From Geothrix sp. (GTDB lineage: Bacteria > Acidobacteriota > Holophagae > Holophagales > Holophagaceae): 64,000 nucleotides of DNA. The translations under genes were made by a program, and so were the position numbers. The stretch is taken from contig JAUXSE010000039.1 of the NCBI GenBank assembly GCA_030681515.1, positions 1 through 64,000 on the forward strand, given 5' to 3'. This document shows positions 7,475 to 14,639 of the stretch, piece after piece; positions within the stretch are counted from its first letter, which is position 1, and every line of letters starts with the position of its first letter. The notes under the pieces were generated by a model. The model had not been told where the DNA came from, did not search any database, and saw only the letters and a list, made by a program, of their open reading frames with translations.

Positions 7475-8791
7475 GTGACCCTCGTCGCGGCCCTCATCTG
7501 CGCCGCCCTCATCCTCCTCAGCGCCTTCTTCGTCATGGCCGAGTTCGCGGCCGTGCGGGTGCGCCTGACCCAGTTGGAATCGCTGGTGGATTCCGATCCC
7601 CGCGCCTCCCGGGCCCTGGAGATCCACCGCGGCCTCTCCCACCACCTGTCCGCCATCCAGGCGGGCATCGTGCTCTGCGCCCTGGCCCTGGGCGCCGTGG
7701 GCGAGGAGCTGTTCAGCCCCCCCTTCCGGGCCCTCTTCGGCCGCCTGCCCTGGCCCGCGCTGGTGGTGCCCCTCAGCTCCGGCGCGGCGCTGCTGATCAT
7801 GACCACCCTCCATGTGGTGCTGGCGGAGCTGGTGCCCCGCAACCTCGCCATCCGCGCCGCGCTGCCCTGGGCCCTGCGCACCGCCACGCCCCTGCTGGCC
7901 TGGTCCCGCCTGGTGCGGCCCCTCACCTGGGGACTCACCAAGCTGAGCCACTTCGTGCTGTGGATCTTCGGCGTGCGTCCCGGGTCCGACGCGGAGGATC
8001 TGCTGCCCAGCGAGGCCGAGTTCCGGCGGATGCTGGAGCGCAGCCACGCGGAGGGGCACCTCGAACTGGACCGCAAGGAGCTCATCGAGAACCTCTTCGA
8101 CTTCAGCCGCCGCACGGTGAAGGAGATCGCCGTGCCCCGGGCCCGGGTCGTCTGTTTCGACCTGACCCGCAGCCTGGAGGCCAACCTCGGCCTGGCCCGC
8201 ACCACGCCCCACACGCGCATCCCGCTGGTGGAGGGCGATCTCGACCGGGTGGTGGGCGTCATCCATCTCAAGGAGCTGCTCTGGGCCATGCAGGATCTGG
8301 ATGGCGCGGTGGATCTGCGCGCCCTGGCCCGGCCCGCCTTCTTCGTGCCCGAAATGAAGCCCATCCAGGGCCTGCTGCTGGAATTCCAGCAGCGCAAGCA
8401 GCACCTCGCCCTCGTGGTGAACGAGCACGGCGGCGTGGATGGCCTGGTGACCCTGGAGGACGTGCTGGAGGAGCTGGTGGGCGAGATCCAGGACGAGTTC
8501 GACCGCGAGGCCATCCAGCTCCGCCGGACCCGCGGCGGCGCCTGGCTGGCCCAGGGGAACGTCATGCTGGAGCAGCTGGAGGACCACCTGCGCCTGAATC
8601 TGGAAACCGAGGCGGGCTCCGTCAGCCTTGGCGGCTTCTTCCAGGAGCGCCTGGGCCGCGTGCTGCGGCCCGGTGACGAATTGAGGCTCCAGGGCTGGCG
8701 CATCCGCGTACTCTCCATGCGCGGCCTGGCCCCGGGCCAGTTCCTGCTGAAGCCCCTGCCTCTGGAGAAGGACGATGCCGGCACCCCTTGA
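7475..8791 (+). CDS. CNNM/CorC-family membrane protein with CBS pair
   Basis: 438 residues, GTG start at 7475, five bases after the previous stop. The N-terminal DUF21 (CNNM) region has about four hydrophobic segments (residues 1-22, ~55-80, ~88-115, ~125-150) with AEF and AELVPRNLA motifs. A CBS-domain pair covers about residues 200-325 (TRIPLVEGDLDRVVGVIHLK; HLALVVNEHGGVDGLVTLED). A CorC_HlyC C-terminal domain covers about 345-430 (GNVMLEQLEDHLRL). Family members are Mg2+/Co2+ exporters or regulators in the inner membrane; the older name hemolysin C-like is not a functional claim. The following nucleotidyltransferase start overlaps this gene's end by 17 bases, indicating one transcription unit. 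Confidence 0.9.
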   Translation: MTLVAALICAALILLSAFFVMAEFAAVRVRLTQLESLVDSDPRASRALEIHRGLSHHLSAIQAGIVLCALALGAVGEELFSPPFRALFGRLPWPALVVPLSSGAALLIMTTLHVVLAELVPRNLAIRAALPWALRTATPLLAWSRLVRPLTWGLTKLSHFVLWIFGVRPGSDAEDLLPSEAEFRRMLERSHAEGHLELDRKELIENLFDFSRRTVKEIAVPRARVVCFDLTRSLEANLGLARTTPHTRIPLVEGDLDRVVGVIHLKELLWAMQDLDGAVDLRALARPAFFVPEMKPIQGLLLEFQQRKQHLALVVNEHGGVDGLVTLEDVLEELVGEIQDEFDREAIQLRRTRGGAWLAQGNVMLEQLEDHLRLNLETEAGSVSLGGFFQERLGRVLRPGDELRLQGWRIRVLSMRGLAPGQFLLKPLPLEKDDAGTP

Positions 8792-9313
8792 CGGCTTCCT
8801 CCTGGCCGCGGGTCTGGGCACCCGCATGGGGGCCCTGAGCCTCTGCCTGCCCAAGCCCGCCTGGACGCTCCAGGGCCGGCCGCTCCTCCAGTGGGGCGCG
8901 GCGGCCCTGCGGGCGGGCGGCGTCCGGACCCTGGGCTGCAACGCCCACCTGCTGCCGGAACGCCTGCGGGCCGTGGCGGAGGGCATCGAGGTGTTCGAGG
9001 AGCCCAACCTGCTGGGCAGCGCCGGGGGCCTGCTCCACGCCCGCGGCCGCGTGGCCGGGGAACTGCTCACCTGGAACCCCGACATCTGGGCCGACGCGGT
9101 GCCCTTCGACCCTCTGCGCGCGCGCCATCGCGAAGCCCGCGCCACCCTCAGCTGGCTGCTGGTCCCCCACCCGGGCGGGGACTGGAATCCGGTTTGGATG
9201 GACGCTCAGGATCGCGTACTGCCCAAGGGTGTGGCGCGCCCCCTCCCGCCATCACCGACACCGACGCGCTGTGGTTCGAGGAGCGGGGAAATCAGGTGCG
9301 GCTCGGACTCTAG
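8775..9313 (+). pseudogene. Truncated MurU-like sugar-phosphate nucleotidyltransferase
   Basis: The protein starts MPAPLDGFLLAAGLGTRMG with the nucleotidyltransferase signature LAAGLGTRM and K27 (LPKPAW), continues with LLGSAGGLLHARG and WNPDIWAD, and reaches HPGGDWNPVWMD. Near 9235 the homologous reading shifts frame: the original frame degenerates, while the +1 frame continues AITDTDALWF and stops at 9313. The last ~60 residues expected for MurU-type enzymes (about 220 residues) are missing. Intact MurU makes UDP-MurNAc from MurNAc-1-phosphate in peptidoglycan recycling, working with the AmgK kinase, whose homologue follows at 9621. The break lies beside a highly folded, repeat-bearing segment, probably the cause of truncation. 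A sequencing error could explain the frameshift but not the missing C-terminus. Confidence 0.75.
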
Positions 9314-9620
9314 ATCTTTGCCGAAGACCGCGGAACAGCGGCATGGATTTCTGCCGGTGATGGACAGTGATGGACGGTGATAAGGCCAGGGCGAGGCTGG
9401 GCGCAGCATGGGCCCGCCGTAGGCGGCTTCCGGCTGCGCCGGAAGTCACCCGGGGGTTTCGCCGCCGTGCCCCCAAAAAGGCACGGTGACGGAACCCCCA
9501 GGTAGAGCCCATGCTCGAACGGGAACGGCCCCATCGCCGTGTATCACCGTCCATCACCGGCTAAAGGCAGTTTCCTGGTTCATCCGTGGCTGAAAACCTG
9601 TCCGGGAGTACCCTGATCGG
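9314..9620. repeat. Folded repeat element between murU remnant and amgK
   Basis: No gene seen. The segment 9367-9557 is bounded by a 16-bp perfect inverted repeat (gtgatggacggtgata at 9367-9382, complement at 9542-9557), with one further gtgatggaca copy at the left. Inside are nested stems: cttccggc-tgc-gccggaag near 9428, and gtgcc...ggcac nested inside gggggtt...aaccccc (about 9450-9504). Such nested pairing suggests a mobile palindromic element or a structured transcript. The repeat core is related to the decamers at 490-518. Confidence 0.6.
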
Positions 9621-10604
9621 ATGGACCCCCGTCTGTCACGCGCGCTCGATCGCTGGGATCTGTCGCGGCCTTGTCCCCTGGCGGGGGACGCGGGGGCGCG
9701 GCAGTACTTCCGTGTGGCCCATCCGCAGCTGGGCACGGTCCTGGTGGTGCTGCACCCCCTGGATACGCCCGAAACGACCGACGACAGCTACTTCGAATTC
9801 CGCGCGCTCCAGGCCTATCTGGATCCGCTGCTGCGGGTGCCCACCATCCTCCAGAGCGACGACGCCGACCGCTGCCTGCTGGTGGAGGATCTGGGCGATA
9901 CCCCCCTGGAACGCCGCCTGATGGAGCATCCGGAAGAGGAACTGGCCTGGGCCCAGCGGGCCGGCTGGCTGCTCACCACGCTGGCCGGGCCCCTCACCCT
10001 GGGCGCCCCGGGCCACGCCTTCTTCATGCAGCGGACCGGCGATCAGGCGAAGTTCCAGTTCGAGTGGGACTACTGCCGCACCCACTTCTTCCAGGACTTC
10101 CTGCAGAAGGATCCGCCCCGCTGGCTGGACCGCATGATGGAGGAGATCCACGGCAGCCTGGAGACCCGGGCGCGCTTCTTCTCCCACCGCGATTTCCATG
10201 TGCGCAACCTCATGGTCCACGGCGACCGGCTGGTGGCCATTGATTTCCAGGACGCCCGCCGGGGCGCCGCCACCTACGATCTGGCCAGCCTGCTCTACGA
10301 CGCCTACTGGGACTGGTCCAGGGAGTCCGGGCGGGCGCTCATCGGCCCCTTGCAGCAGGAGCTTGGATGGAGCCACGAGGCCCTGCTGGAGGAACTGAAC
10401 CTCAGCGCCCTCCAGCGGAACCTCATGGCCCTGGGCACCTTCGGCCACCAGCTCGTGCATCAGAAGCAGGCCCATGTCGCCCCCGCCGTGCCCCGCACCC
10501 TGCGCCATCTCAAGGGCCACTTCCAGCGCATGAACCACCAGGACGGCGTGCTGGCCACCGAACACATGCTGCGGCTGGCGAAGGAACGGTTGTGGAAGGG
10601 GTAG
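9621..10604 (+). CDS. amgK: AmgK-like amino-sugar kinase (APH fold)
   Basis: 327 residues with an aminoglycoside-phosphotransferase fold: Brenner-type catalytic motif H189-R-D191-FHVRN196, and metal-binding D208 in AIDFQDARRG. The N-terminus (AGDAGARQYFRV) is the nucleotide loop typical of AmgK, the anomeric kinase of MurNAc/GlcNAc in the cell-wall recycling bypass of fosfomycin-sensitive MurA. A MurU-like gene directly upstream supports AmgK over other phosphotransferases. Because murU is broken, the product MurNAc-1-phosphate would have no dedicated uridylyltransferase encoded here; another nucleotidyltransferase may substitute. Cytoplasmic, no signal peptide. Substrate is inferred from context. 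Confidence 0.8.
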   Translation: MDPRLSRALDRWDLSRPCPLAGDAGARQYFRVAHPQLGTVLVVLHPLDTPETTDDSYFEFRALQAYLDPLLRVPTILQSDDADRCLLVEDLGDTPLERRLMEHPEEELAWAQRAGWLLTTLAGPLTLGAPGHAFFMQRTGDQAKFQFEWDYCRTHFFQDFLQKDPPRWLDRMMEEIHGSLETRARFFSHRDFHVRNLMVHGDRLVAIDFQDARRGAATYDLASLLYDAYWDWSRESGRALIGPLQQELGWSHEALLEELNLSALQRNLMALGTFGHQLVHQKQAHVAPAVPRTLRHLKGHFQRMNHQDGVLATEHMLRLAKERLWKG

Positions 10605-10613
10605 GGGCAGCGG

Positions 10614-10635
10614 CCCGGGGTCGGCCGACCCCGGG
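10614..10635 (+). terminator. Palindrome downstream of amgK
   Basis: A 22-base perfect palindrome (cccggggtcgg / ccgaccccggg) ten bases after the stop, followed at 10665-10679 by a second one (gggggg-aat-cccccc). No T-run; could end transcription or mark the boundary before the cassette array. Confidence 0.45.
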
Positions 10636-10766
10636 CGATTCGTGCCTGGAATCAGGGGTAGGATGGGGGGAATCCCCCCCTCCATGCGAGCCCGAGCAAT
10701 GACGCCAGGGTTCGCATGATTTTGAGTTAGGCAGCACCCCAATCGGTCTGACCCCGAGGAAGTGAA

Positions 10767-11504
10767 ATGAGCATACCCAAGGTATTCATCTCGTATTCCC
10801 ACGACTCCACGGACCACAAGAAGTGGGTTTTGGATCTTGCAACCCATCTCAGAGCTTCCGGCGTCGATGCTGTAGTTGACCAGTGGGATTTAAAACCTGG
10901 TGATGATCTGGCGCATTTCATGGAAACCCATTTGGCATCCGCCGATAGAGTATTAATGGTTTGCACGAAAACCTACGTCGAAAAAGCAAACAAGGGCATT
11001 GGCGGCGTTGGCTACGAAAAGATGATTGTTACAGCTGATCTTCTCTCTAGAATTGATTCGAATAAAGTAATTCCAATTATTCGCCAGACAGTAACAAAAG
11101 AAGTTCCATCATTTTTGAGAAGCAAATTATATTTAGACTTTTCAATTTCAGACCAATACGAATTCAGCTTTGACGAACTAATTAGAACCTTACACAATGC
11201 GCCACTCTACGAAAAGCCGCCCGTTAGTCATTCCCCATTCCCGTCAACACCTGCACCACCAAAGGCCCAAAGCGACGGTGTCATGGAACTTATGAAACAC
11301 GTCACAATGATGTTTGAATCGACATCCAATCAATTACTTAGCTATAAATCCCTAGTCGCCAGAATGCCAATATCCCGAATCATGCTCGATCTAATTTTGG
11401 CATCCTGCGTCAAGAATGGCCTTATTGTCATAATCAGCCCAGATTACTTCAGGCTTTCCGAAAAGGGGAAACTCTACGCAATCGAGAATAAACTTATTAA
11501 ATAA
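10767..11504 (+). CDS. SEFIR/TIR-domain protein with C-terminal winged-helix-like region
   Basis: 245 residues, ATG 10767 after gaggaa. Residues 4-~145 match the SEFIR branch of TIR domains: VFISYSHDS (box 1), VVDQWDLKPGDDL, MVCTKTY, GGVGYEKMIVTA and KVIPIIRQ. Glu84 in GYEKM is a candidate NADase glutamate by analogy with bacterial TIRs (inference). A Pro-rich linker (~152-168) leads to a helical C-terminal domain (~170-245) with wHTH-like spacing (LVARMPISRIMLDLILASCV, then YFRLSEKGKLYA). It occupies a whole integron cassette, AT-rich relative to flanks, with no partner gene. Bacterial SEFIR/TIR proteins are linked to antiphage signalling and self-NAD depletion; a single-gene cassette would need to be a complete sensor-effector. 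Target and trigger unknown. Confidence 0.8.
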   Translation: MSIPKVFISYSHDSTDHKKWVLDLATHLRASGVDAVVDQWDLKPGDDLAHFMETHLASADRVLMVCTKTYVEKANKGIGGVGYEKMIVTADLLSRIDSNKVIPIIRQTVTKEVPSFLRSKLYLDFSISDQYEFSFDELIRTLHNAPLYEKPPVSHSPFPSTPAPPKAQSDGVMELMKHVTMMFESTSNQLLSYKSLVARMPISRIMLDLILASCVKNGLIVIISPDYFRLSEKGKLYAIENKLIK

Positions 11505-11515
11505 TGTCCAATGCT

Positions 11516-11639
11516 GCCTAACCCTCAGTTCAACTCGAACCCCGCCTGCATTGCCTTCCGCTCTTTCTCTTCATTCGTCTTCCTCGGCTCCGCTCAGCGC
11601 CTCGGCGCAGGCGGGGCCGGTTGGCTTCATTCGTTAGCC
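11516..11639 (+). other. attC recombination site of cassette 1
   Basis: About 124 bp from R'' GCCTAAC (11516) to the following core GTTAGCC (11633-11639). Internal arms pair: ccccgcctgc near 11544 with gcaggcgggg near 11608, and tcaac with gttgg. This is the imperfect palindrome architecture recognised as folded bottom strand by integron integrases. Length is at the long end of the attC range. Confidence 0.75.
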
Positions 11640-11656
11640 CGCTTCATTTAGGCCTC

Positions 11657-11684
11657 TTGACATTCGTATCCGCTTGGATACACT
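11657..11684 (+). promoter_or_regulatory. Promoter and operator of the HigBA cassette
   Basis: TTGACA at 11657-11662 and TACACT at 11679-11684, 16 bases apart. A palindrome gtatcc-gctt-ggatac (11666-11681) fills the spacer, an ideal place for HigA autorepression. The -10 ends eight bases before the toxin ATG, so the transcript would start at or next to the start codon (leaderless). Confidence 0.65.
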
Positions 11685-11691
11685 TGATGCC

Positions 11692-11991
11692 ATGAACACA
11701 CTCCTCCAAGCCGACGAATTCCGCGCCTGGCTTGGGGAGTTGAAGGATATTCGGGCCAAGGCCGTCATCTTCAATCGTCTTGACCGCGCCACCAAAGGAA
11801 ACTTCGGCGATGCCAAGGCTCTGGGAGGCGGCGTCTCTGAAATGCGCATCGACTGCGGCCCGGGTTACCGAATCTATTACACCCGGCGGGGCGAGATTGT
11901 TTACTTGCTGCTCGTTGGTGGCGACAAATCAACTCAGGCCCGAGATATCCAACGCGCTAAGGCACTGCTCAAGTCTCTTCCCAAGGAGTAA
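11692..11991 (+). CDS. higB: HigB/RelE-like toxin (Gp49 family)
   Basis: 99 residues from ATG 11692; the earlier in-frame TTG overlaps the promoter. The sequence FRAWLGELKDIRAKAVIFNRLDRA, GNFGDAKALGGGVSEMRI and GPGYRIYYTRRG is the signature of the phage-derived Gp49-like/HigB family, ribosome-dependent mRNA interferases. YRIYY and the Arg/Lys-rich C-terminus carry the usual catalytic positions. It precedes its antitoxin by three bases, the HigBA order (toxin first). The pair forms integron cassette 2; toxin-antitoxin cassettes are common stabilisers of arrays. (Motif strings quoted in parts; the first spans residues ~9-32.). Confidence 0.88.
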   Translation: MNTLLQADEFRAWLGELKDIRAKAVIFNRLDRATKGNFGDAKALGGGVSEMRIDCGPGYRIYYTRRGEIVYLLLVGGDKSTQARDIQRAKALLKSLPKE

Positions 11992-11994
11992 ACC

Positions 11995-12279
11995 ATGGCC
12001 AAGATCACCCCCTTCGATGTTGCCGACTTCCTCGATAGCGACGAAATGATCGCTGAATACCTTTCTGTGGCCATGGAAGACCCTGATCCAGATCACTTCC
12101 TGCAGGCCGTAGCTGCAGTTGCCCGTGCGCGAGGCATGACCCAACTCGCCAAAGATGCAGGGGTCTCTCGCGAAAGTCTCTATAAAACCCTCGCCCCTGG
12201 CGCCAAGCCAAGGTACGAAACCGTATTCAAACTCATGCATGCCCTGGGGGTTCAATTCAAGGTGCAAGCTGCCCACTGA
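11995..12279 (+). CDS. higA: HigA-type antitoxin (addiction module antidote)
   Basis: 94 residues, ATG three bases after higB. It has the N-terminal DVADFLDSDEMIAEYL segment and a helix-turn-helix (MTQLAKDAGVSRESLYKTL, residues ~45-63) of the putative addiction-module antidote family. The protein should neutralise HigB and repress the promoter through the palindrome at 11666-11681. Followed after 45 bases by the degenerate second attC. Confidence 0.9.
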   Translation: MAKITPFDVADFLDSDEMIAEYLSVAMEDPDPDHFLQAVAAVARARGMTQLAKDAGVSRESLYKTLAPGAKPRYETVFKLMHALGVQFKVQAAH

Positions 12280-12324
12280 ATCCCGGCAAAACCTGGTTCC
12301 CCCAACCGGTCCTACTTCGGCGCG

Positions 12325-12415
12325 GTCTAACCTCTCGCTCAACACGGACGCTGCGCGAAAATGCCGCGCAGCGCTGCCTACTTCTTCCGTCAACCCCAAC
12401 ACTCGGCCCTCAGAA
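12325..12415 (+). other. Degenerate attC of cassette 2
   Basis: Starts with R'' GTCTAAC (12325-12331), continues with ctcaac and a stem gctgcgcg / cgcgcagc (near 12350-12375). No GTTRRRY core closes the site, so the right end of the array is decayed or was cut by a later event. The right boundary given is approximate. The 12280-12538 gap otherwise shows nothing recognisable. Confidence 0.5.
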
Positions 12416-12538
12416 CCATTCATCCCAAGCCCCGCCTCGGCCCAGGCTAGACTGTCGAACCCCTAGCGTTCTGCCGAACCAAGCTCTGTCCTTCGGGAGC
12501 TGGCCGTTCTGAACCCGGGGACGTCCCCAGGAGGTTCC

Positions 12539-14467
12539 ATGCCCACGCTCCGCCCCACTGGCCTTCTCTCCCTCCTGCTCACCGTGGGCCTGGCGGCCCA
12601 GGCGCCCCCGGTCCCGGCCCTGCCCAGCGAAACCCCCACCGGGTTCCAGGTGGTCTCGGACAGTTGGGACTACACGCGCCGGGTGGAGATGATCCCCATG
12701 CGGGATGGGGTGAAGCTGCACACGGTCATCCTGATCCCGAAGGGGGCCAAGGGCGCCCCCATCCTGCTCACGCGCACGCCCTACAACGCCACCGAGCTGA
12801 CGGGCCACGCGAGCAGCGCCCACCTGGGGCCCATCCTCCAGGGCTATGACAACGTCACCGACCTCATCGTCGAGGGCGGCTACATCCGCGTGGTGCAGGA
12901 CGTGCGCGGGAAGTTCGGCTCCGAGGGCGATTACGTCATGAACCGGCCCCTGCGCGGGCCCCTCAATCCCACGGCGGTGGACCACAGCACGGACACCTAC
13001 GACACCATCGCCTGGCTGGTGAAGCACCTGTCCGAAAGCAACGGCCGGGTGGGCATCCTGGGCATCTCCTATGACGGATTCCTGGCCCTGATGGCCCTGG
13101 TGGAGCCCCACCCGGCCCTGAAGGCGGCCGTGCCCATGAATCCCATGGTGGATGGCTGGAGGGGCGACGACTGGTTCCACAACGGCGCCTTCCGGGCCCA
13201 GAACCTGGCCTACATCTACGATCAGCAGGCCACCCGCGGCGGCGACCTGAAGTGGTGGACCAGCGCCTTCGACGACTACGACCTGCATCTGCGCGCGGGC
13301 TCCACGGGGGCGCTGGCGAAGAGCCGCGGCATGGAGCAGCTGGGCTTCTGGAACCGGATCGCCGCGCATCCCGCCTACGACAGCTTCTGGCAGCAGCAGG
13401 CCATGGACCAGGTGCTCGCGAAAGAGTCGCTGAAGGTGCCCACCCTGCTGGTGCACAGCCTCTACGACGCGGAGGATATCTACGGCGCCATCGCCGTGTG
13501 GAAGGCCCTCAAGCCCAGGGACGGCGCCCACCTGCTGCACCTGGCCATGGGCCCCTGGAACCACGGCGGGCAGATCGGCGACGGCAGCGGCCTGGGGCCC
13601 CTGAAGTTCAGTCAGGACACGGGTCTGCAGTTCCGGCGCGACATCCTCCGTCCCTTCCTGGACCAGCACCTTCGACCAAATGGGCCCAAGGCGGATCTGT
13701 CCCCCGTGCACGCCTTTGAAACGGGCACCAACACCTGGAAGCAGCTGCCGGGCTGGCCCCTGGCGGGCGAAGGCACCGCGAAGACCGCCACGCCCTTCTA
13801 TCTGGGGGCGGGCCTGCGGCTGACGACCGCCGCCCCCAAGGCCGGTGACGCGCCCTTCGAGGCCTATGTCTCGGACCCCGCCAAGCCCGTGCCCTTCCGG
13901 GCCCGGCCCATTCAGCCCGTGGGCTACGACAAGGGCCTCACCTGGCCCCAGTGGCTCACGGACGATCAGCGCGAGGCCTCGGGCCGCACCGATGTGCTGG
14001 CCTTCGTGTCCGAGCCCCTCGCGGCGCCCCTGCGCGTCAGTGGCGAACCCATCGCCCACCTGGTGGCCGCCACCAGTGGCACCGATGCGGACTGGGTGGT
14101 GAAGGTCATTGACGTCTACCCCGACGAGGTGGCCAGCCAGCCCGGCATGGGCGGCTTCCAGCTCATGGTCTCGGCAGACATCTTCCGTGGCCGCTACCGC
14201 GAAAGCCTGGAGACGCCGAAGGCCCTGAAGCCCGACGCGCCCCTGGTCTACCGCTTCGCCCTGCCATCCGCCAACCATGTGTTCCTGCCGGGCCACCGCG
14301 TCATGGTGCAGGTGCAGTCCAGCTGGTTCCCCCTCTACGACCGCAACCCCCAGACCTTCGTGCCCAACATCTTCTTCGCCAGGCCCGAGGCCTACCGCCC
14401 CGCCACCCAGCGCATCTACCACGCGCCCGGGCAGGCCAGCTGCGTGGAGCTGCCGGTGGTGAAGTAG
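12539..14467 (+). CDS. Secreted CocE/NonD hydrolase, alpha-amino-acid ester hydrolase-like
   Basis: 642 residues, ATG 12539 after aggaggttcc. Signal peptide ~1-20 (LLSLLLTVGLAAQA). An X-Pro dipeptidyl-peptidase S15 alpha/beta-hydrolase domain carries nucleophile S177 in GISYDG, D310 in HSLYDAEDIYGA and H342 in GPWNHGG. D179 with E312 and D313 matches the carboxylate cluster of alpha-amino-acid ester hydrolases, which bind the substrate ammonium group and act on amino-acid esters and beta-lactam side chains. A C-terminal jelly-roll domain (~440-640) completes the family architecture. The predicted site is the periplasm. It stands alone between the cassette array and a palindromic repeat. Substrate specificity is inferred from the cluster only. 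Confidence 0.85.
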   Translation: MPTLRPTGLLSLLLTVGLAAQAPPVPALPSETPTGFQVVSDSWDYTRRVEMIPMRDGVKLHTVILIPKGAKGAPILLTRTPYNATELTGHASSAHLGPILQGYDNVTDLIVEGGYIRVVQDVRGKFGSEGDYVMNRPLRGPLNPTAVDHSTDTYDTIAWLVKHLSESNGRVGILGISYDGFLALMALVEPHPALKAAVPMNPMVDGWRGDDWFHNGAFRAQNLAYIYDQQATRGGDLKWWTSAFDDYDLHLRAGSTGALAKSRGMEQLGFWNRIAAHPAYDSFWQQQAMDQVLAKESLKVPTLLVHSLYDAEDIYGAIAVWKALKPRDGAHLLHLAMGPWNHGGQIGDGSGLGPLKFSQDTGLQFRRDILRPFLDQHLRPNGPKADLSPVHAFETGTNTWKQLPGWPLAGEGTAKTATPFYLGAGLRLTTAAPKAGDAPFEAYVSDPAKPVPFRARPIQPVGYDKGLTWPQWLTDDQREASGRTDVLAFVSEPLAAPLRVSGEPIAHLVAATSGTDADWVVKVIDVYPDEVASQPGMGGFQLMVSADIFRGRYRESLETPKALKPDAPLVYRFALPSANHVFLPGHRVMVQVQSSWFPLYDRNPQTFVPNIFFARPEAYRPATQRIYHAPGQASCVELPVVK

Positions 14468-14482
14468 AGGGGATTCCCGGGG

Positions 14483-14627
14483 CCAGAAAAGCGGAACACA
14501 GAGCACGCAGAGCGCCACAGAAGATACAGAGCAAAGCACGGGTCACGGAAGGCACGGAACCTTGCTGTGGCAGTTCTCTGTGGCCTCTGCGGCCCTCTGT
14601 GATCTCTGTGTTCCTGCTTGAACGCTT
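14483..14627. repeat. Palindromic CACAGAG simple-repeat element
   Basis: Left arm aaaagcggaacacagag then gcagag, cacagaa and acagag units; right arm is the reverse complement style ctctgtgg, ctctgcgg, ctctgtga, ctctgtgttcc. Arms pair imperfectly over ~45 bases, with ggtcacggaaggcacggaa in the middle. The leading aaaagcggaacacagag is identical to the start of the element at 27166. Lies between two converging genes; may act as a terminator. Confidence 0.75.
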
Positions 14628-14639
14628 GCCGGTACGACA

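Larger units (their letters stand above)
10727..12331 (+). mobile_element. Integron-type gene-cassette array without integrase
   Basis: Cassette 1 begins at the core site G^TTAGGC (10726-10732) and ends at the next G^TTAGCC (11633-11639). Its terminal R'' site GCCTAAC (11516-11522) is perfectly complementary to its own first bases; the match extends to 11 bp (gttaggcagca at 10726-10736, tgctgcctaac at 11512-11522), as expected when one attC is split by insertion. Cassette 2 begins at 11634 and reaches GTCTAAC (12325-12331), which pairs with its 5' end with one mismatch. Each cassette holds one promoter-proximal unit on the plus strand (SEFIR gene; HigBA). No integrase gene is present in the window, so this is a CALIN-type cluster or an out-of-integron insertion. 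Cassette 1 is markedly AT-richer than the host. Confidence 0.8.
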
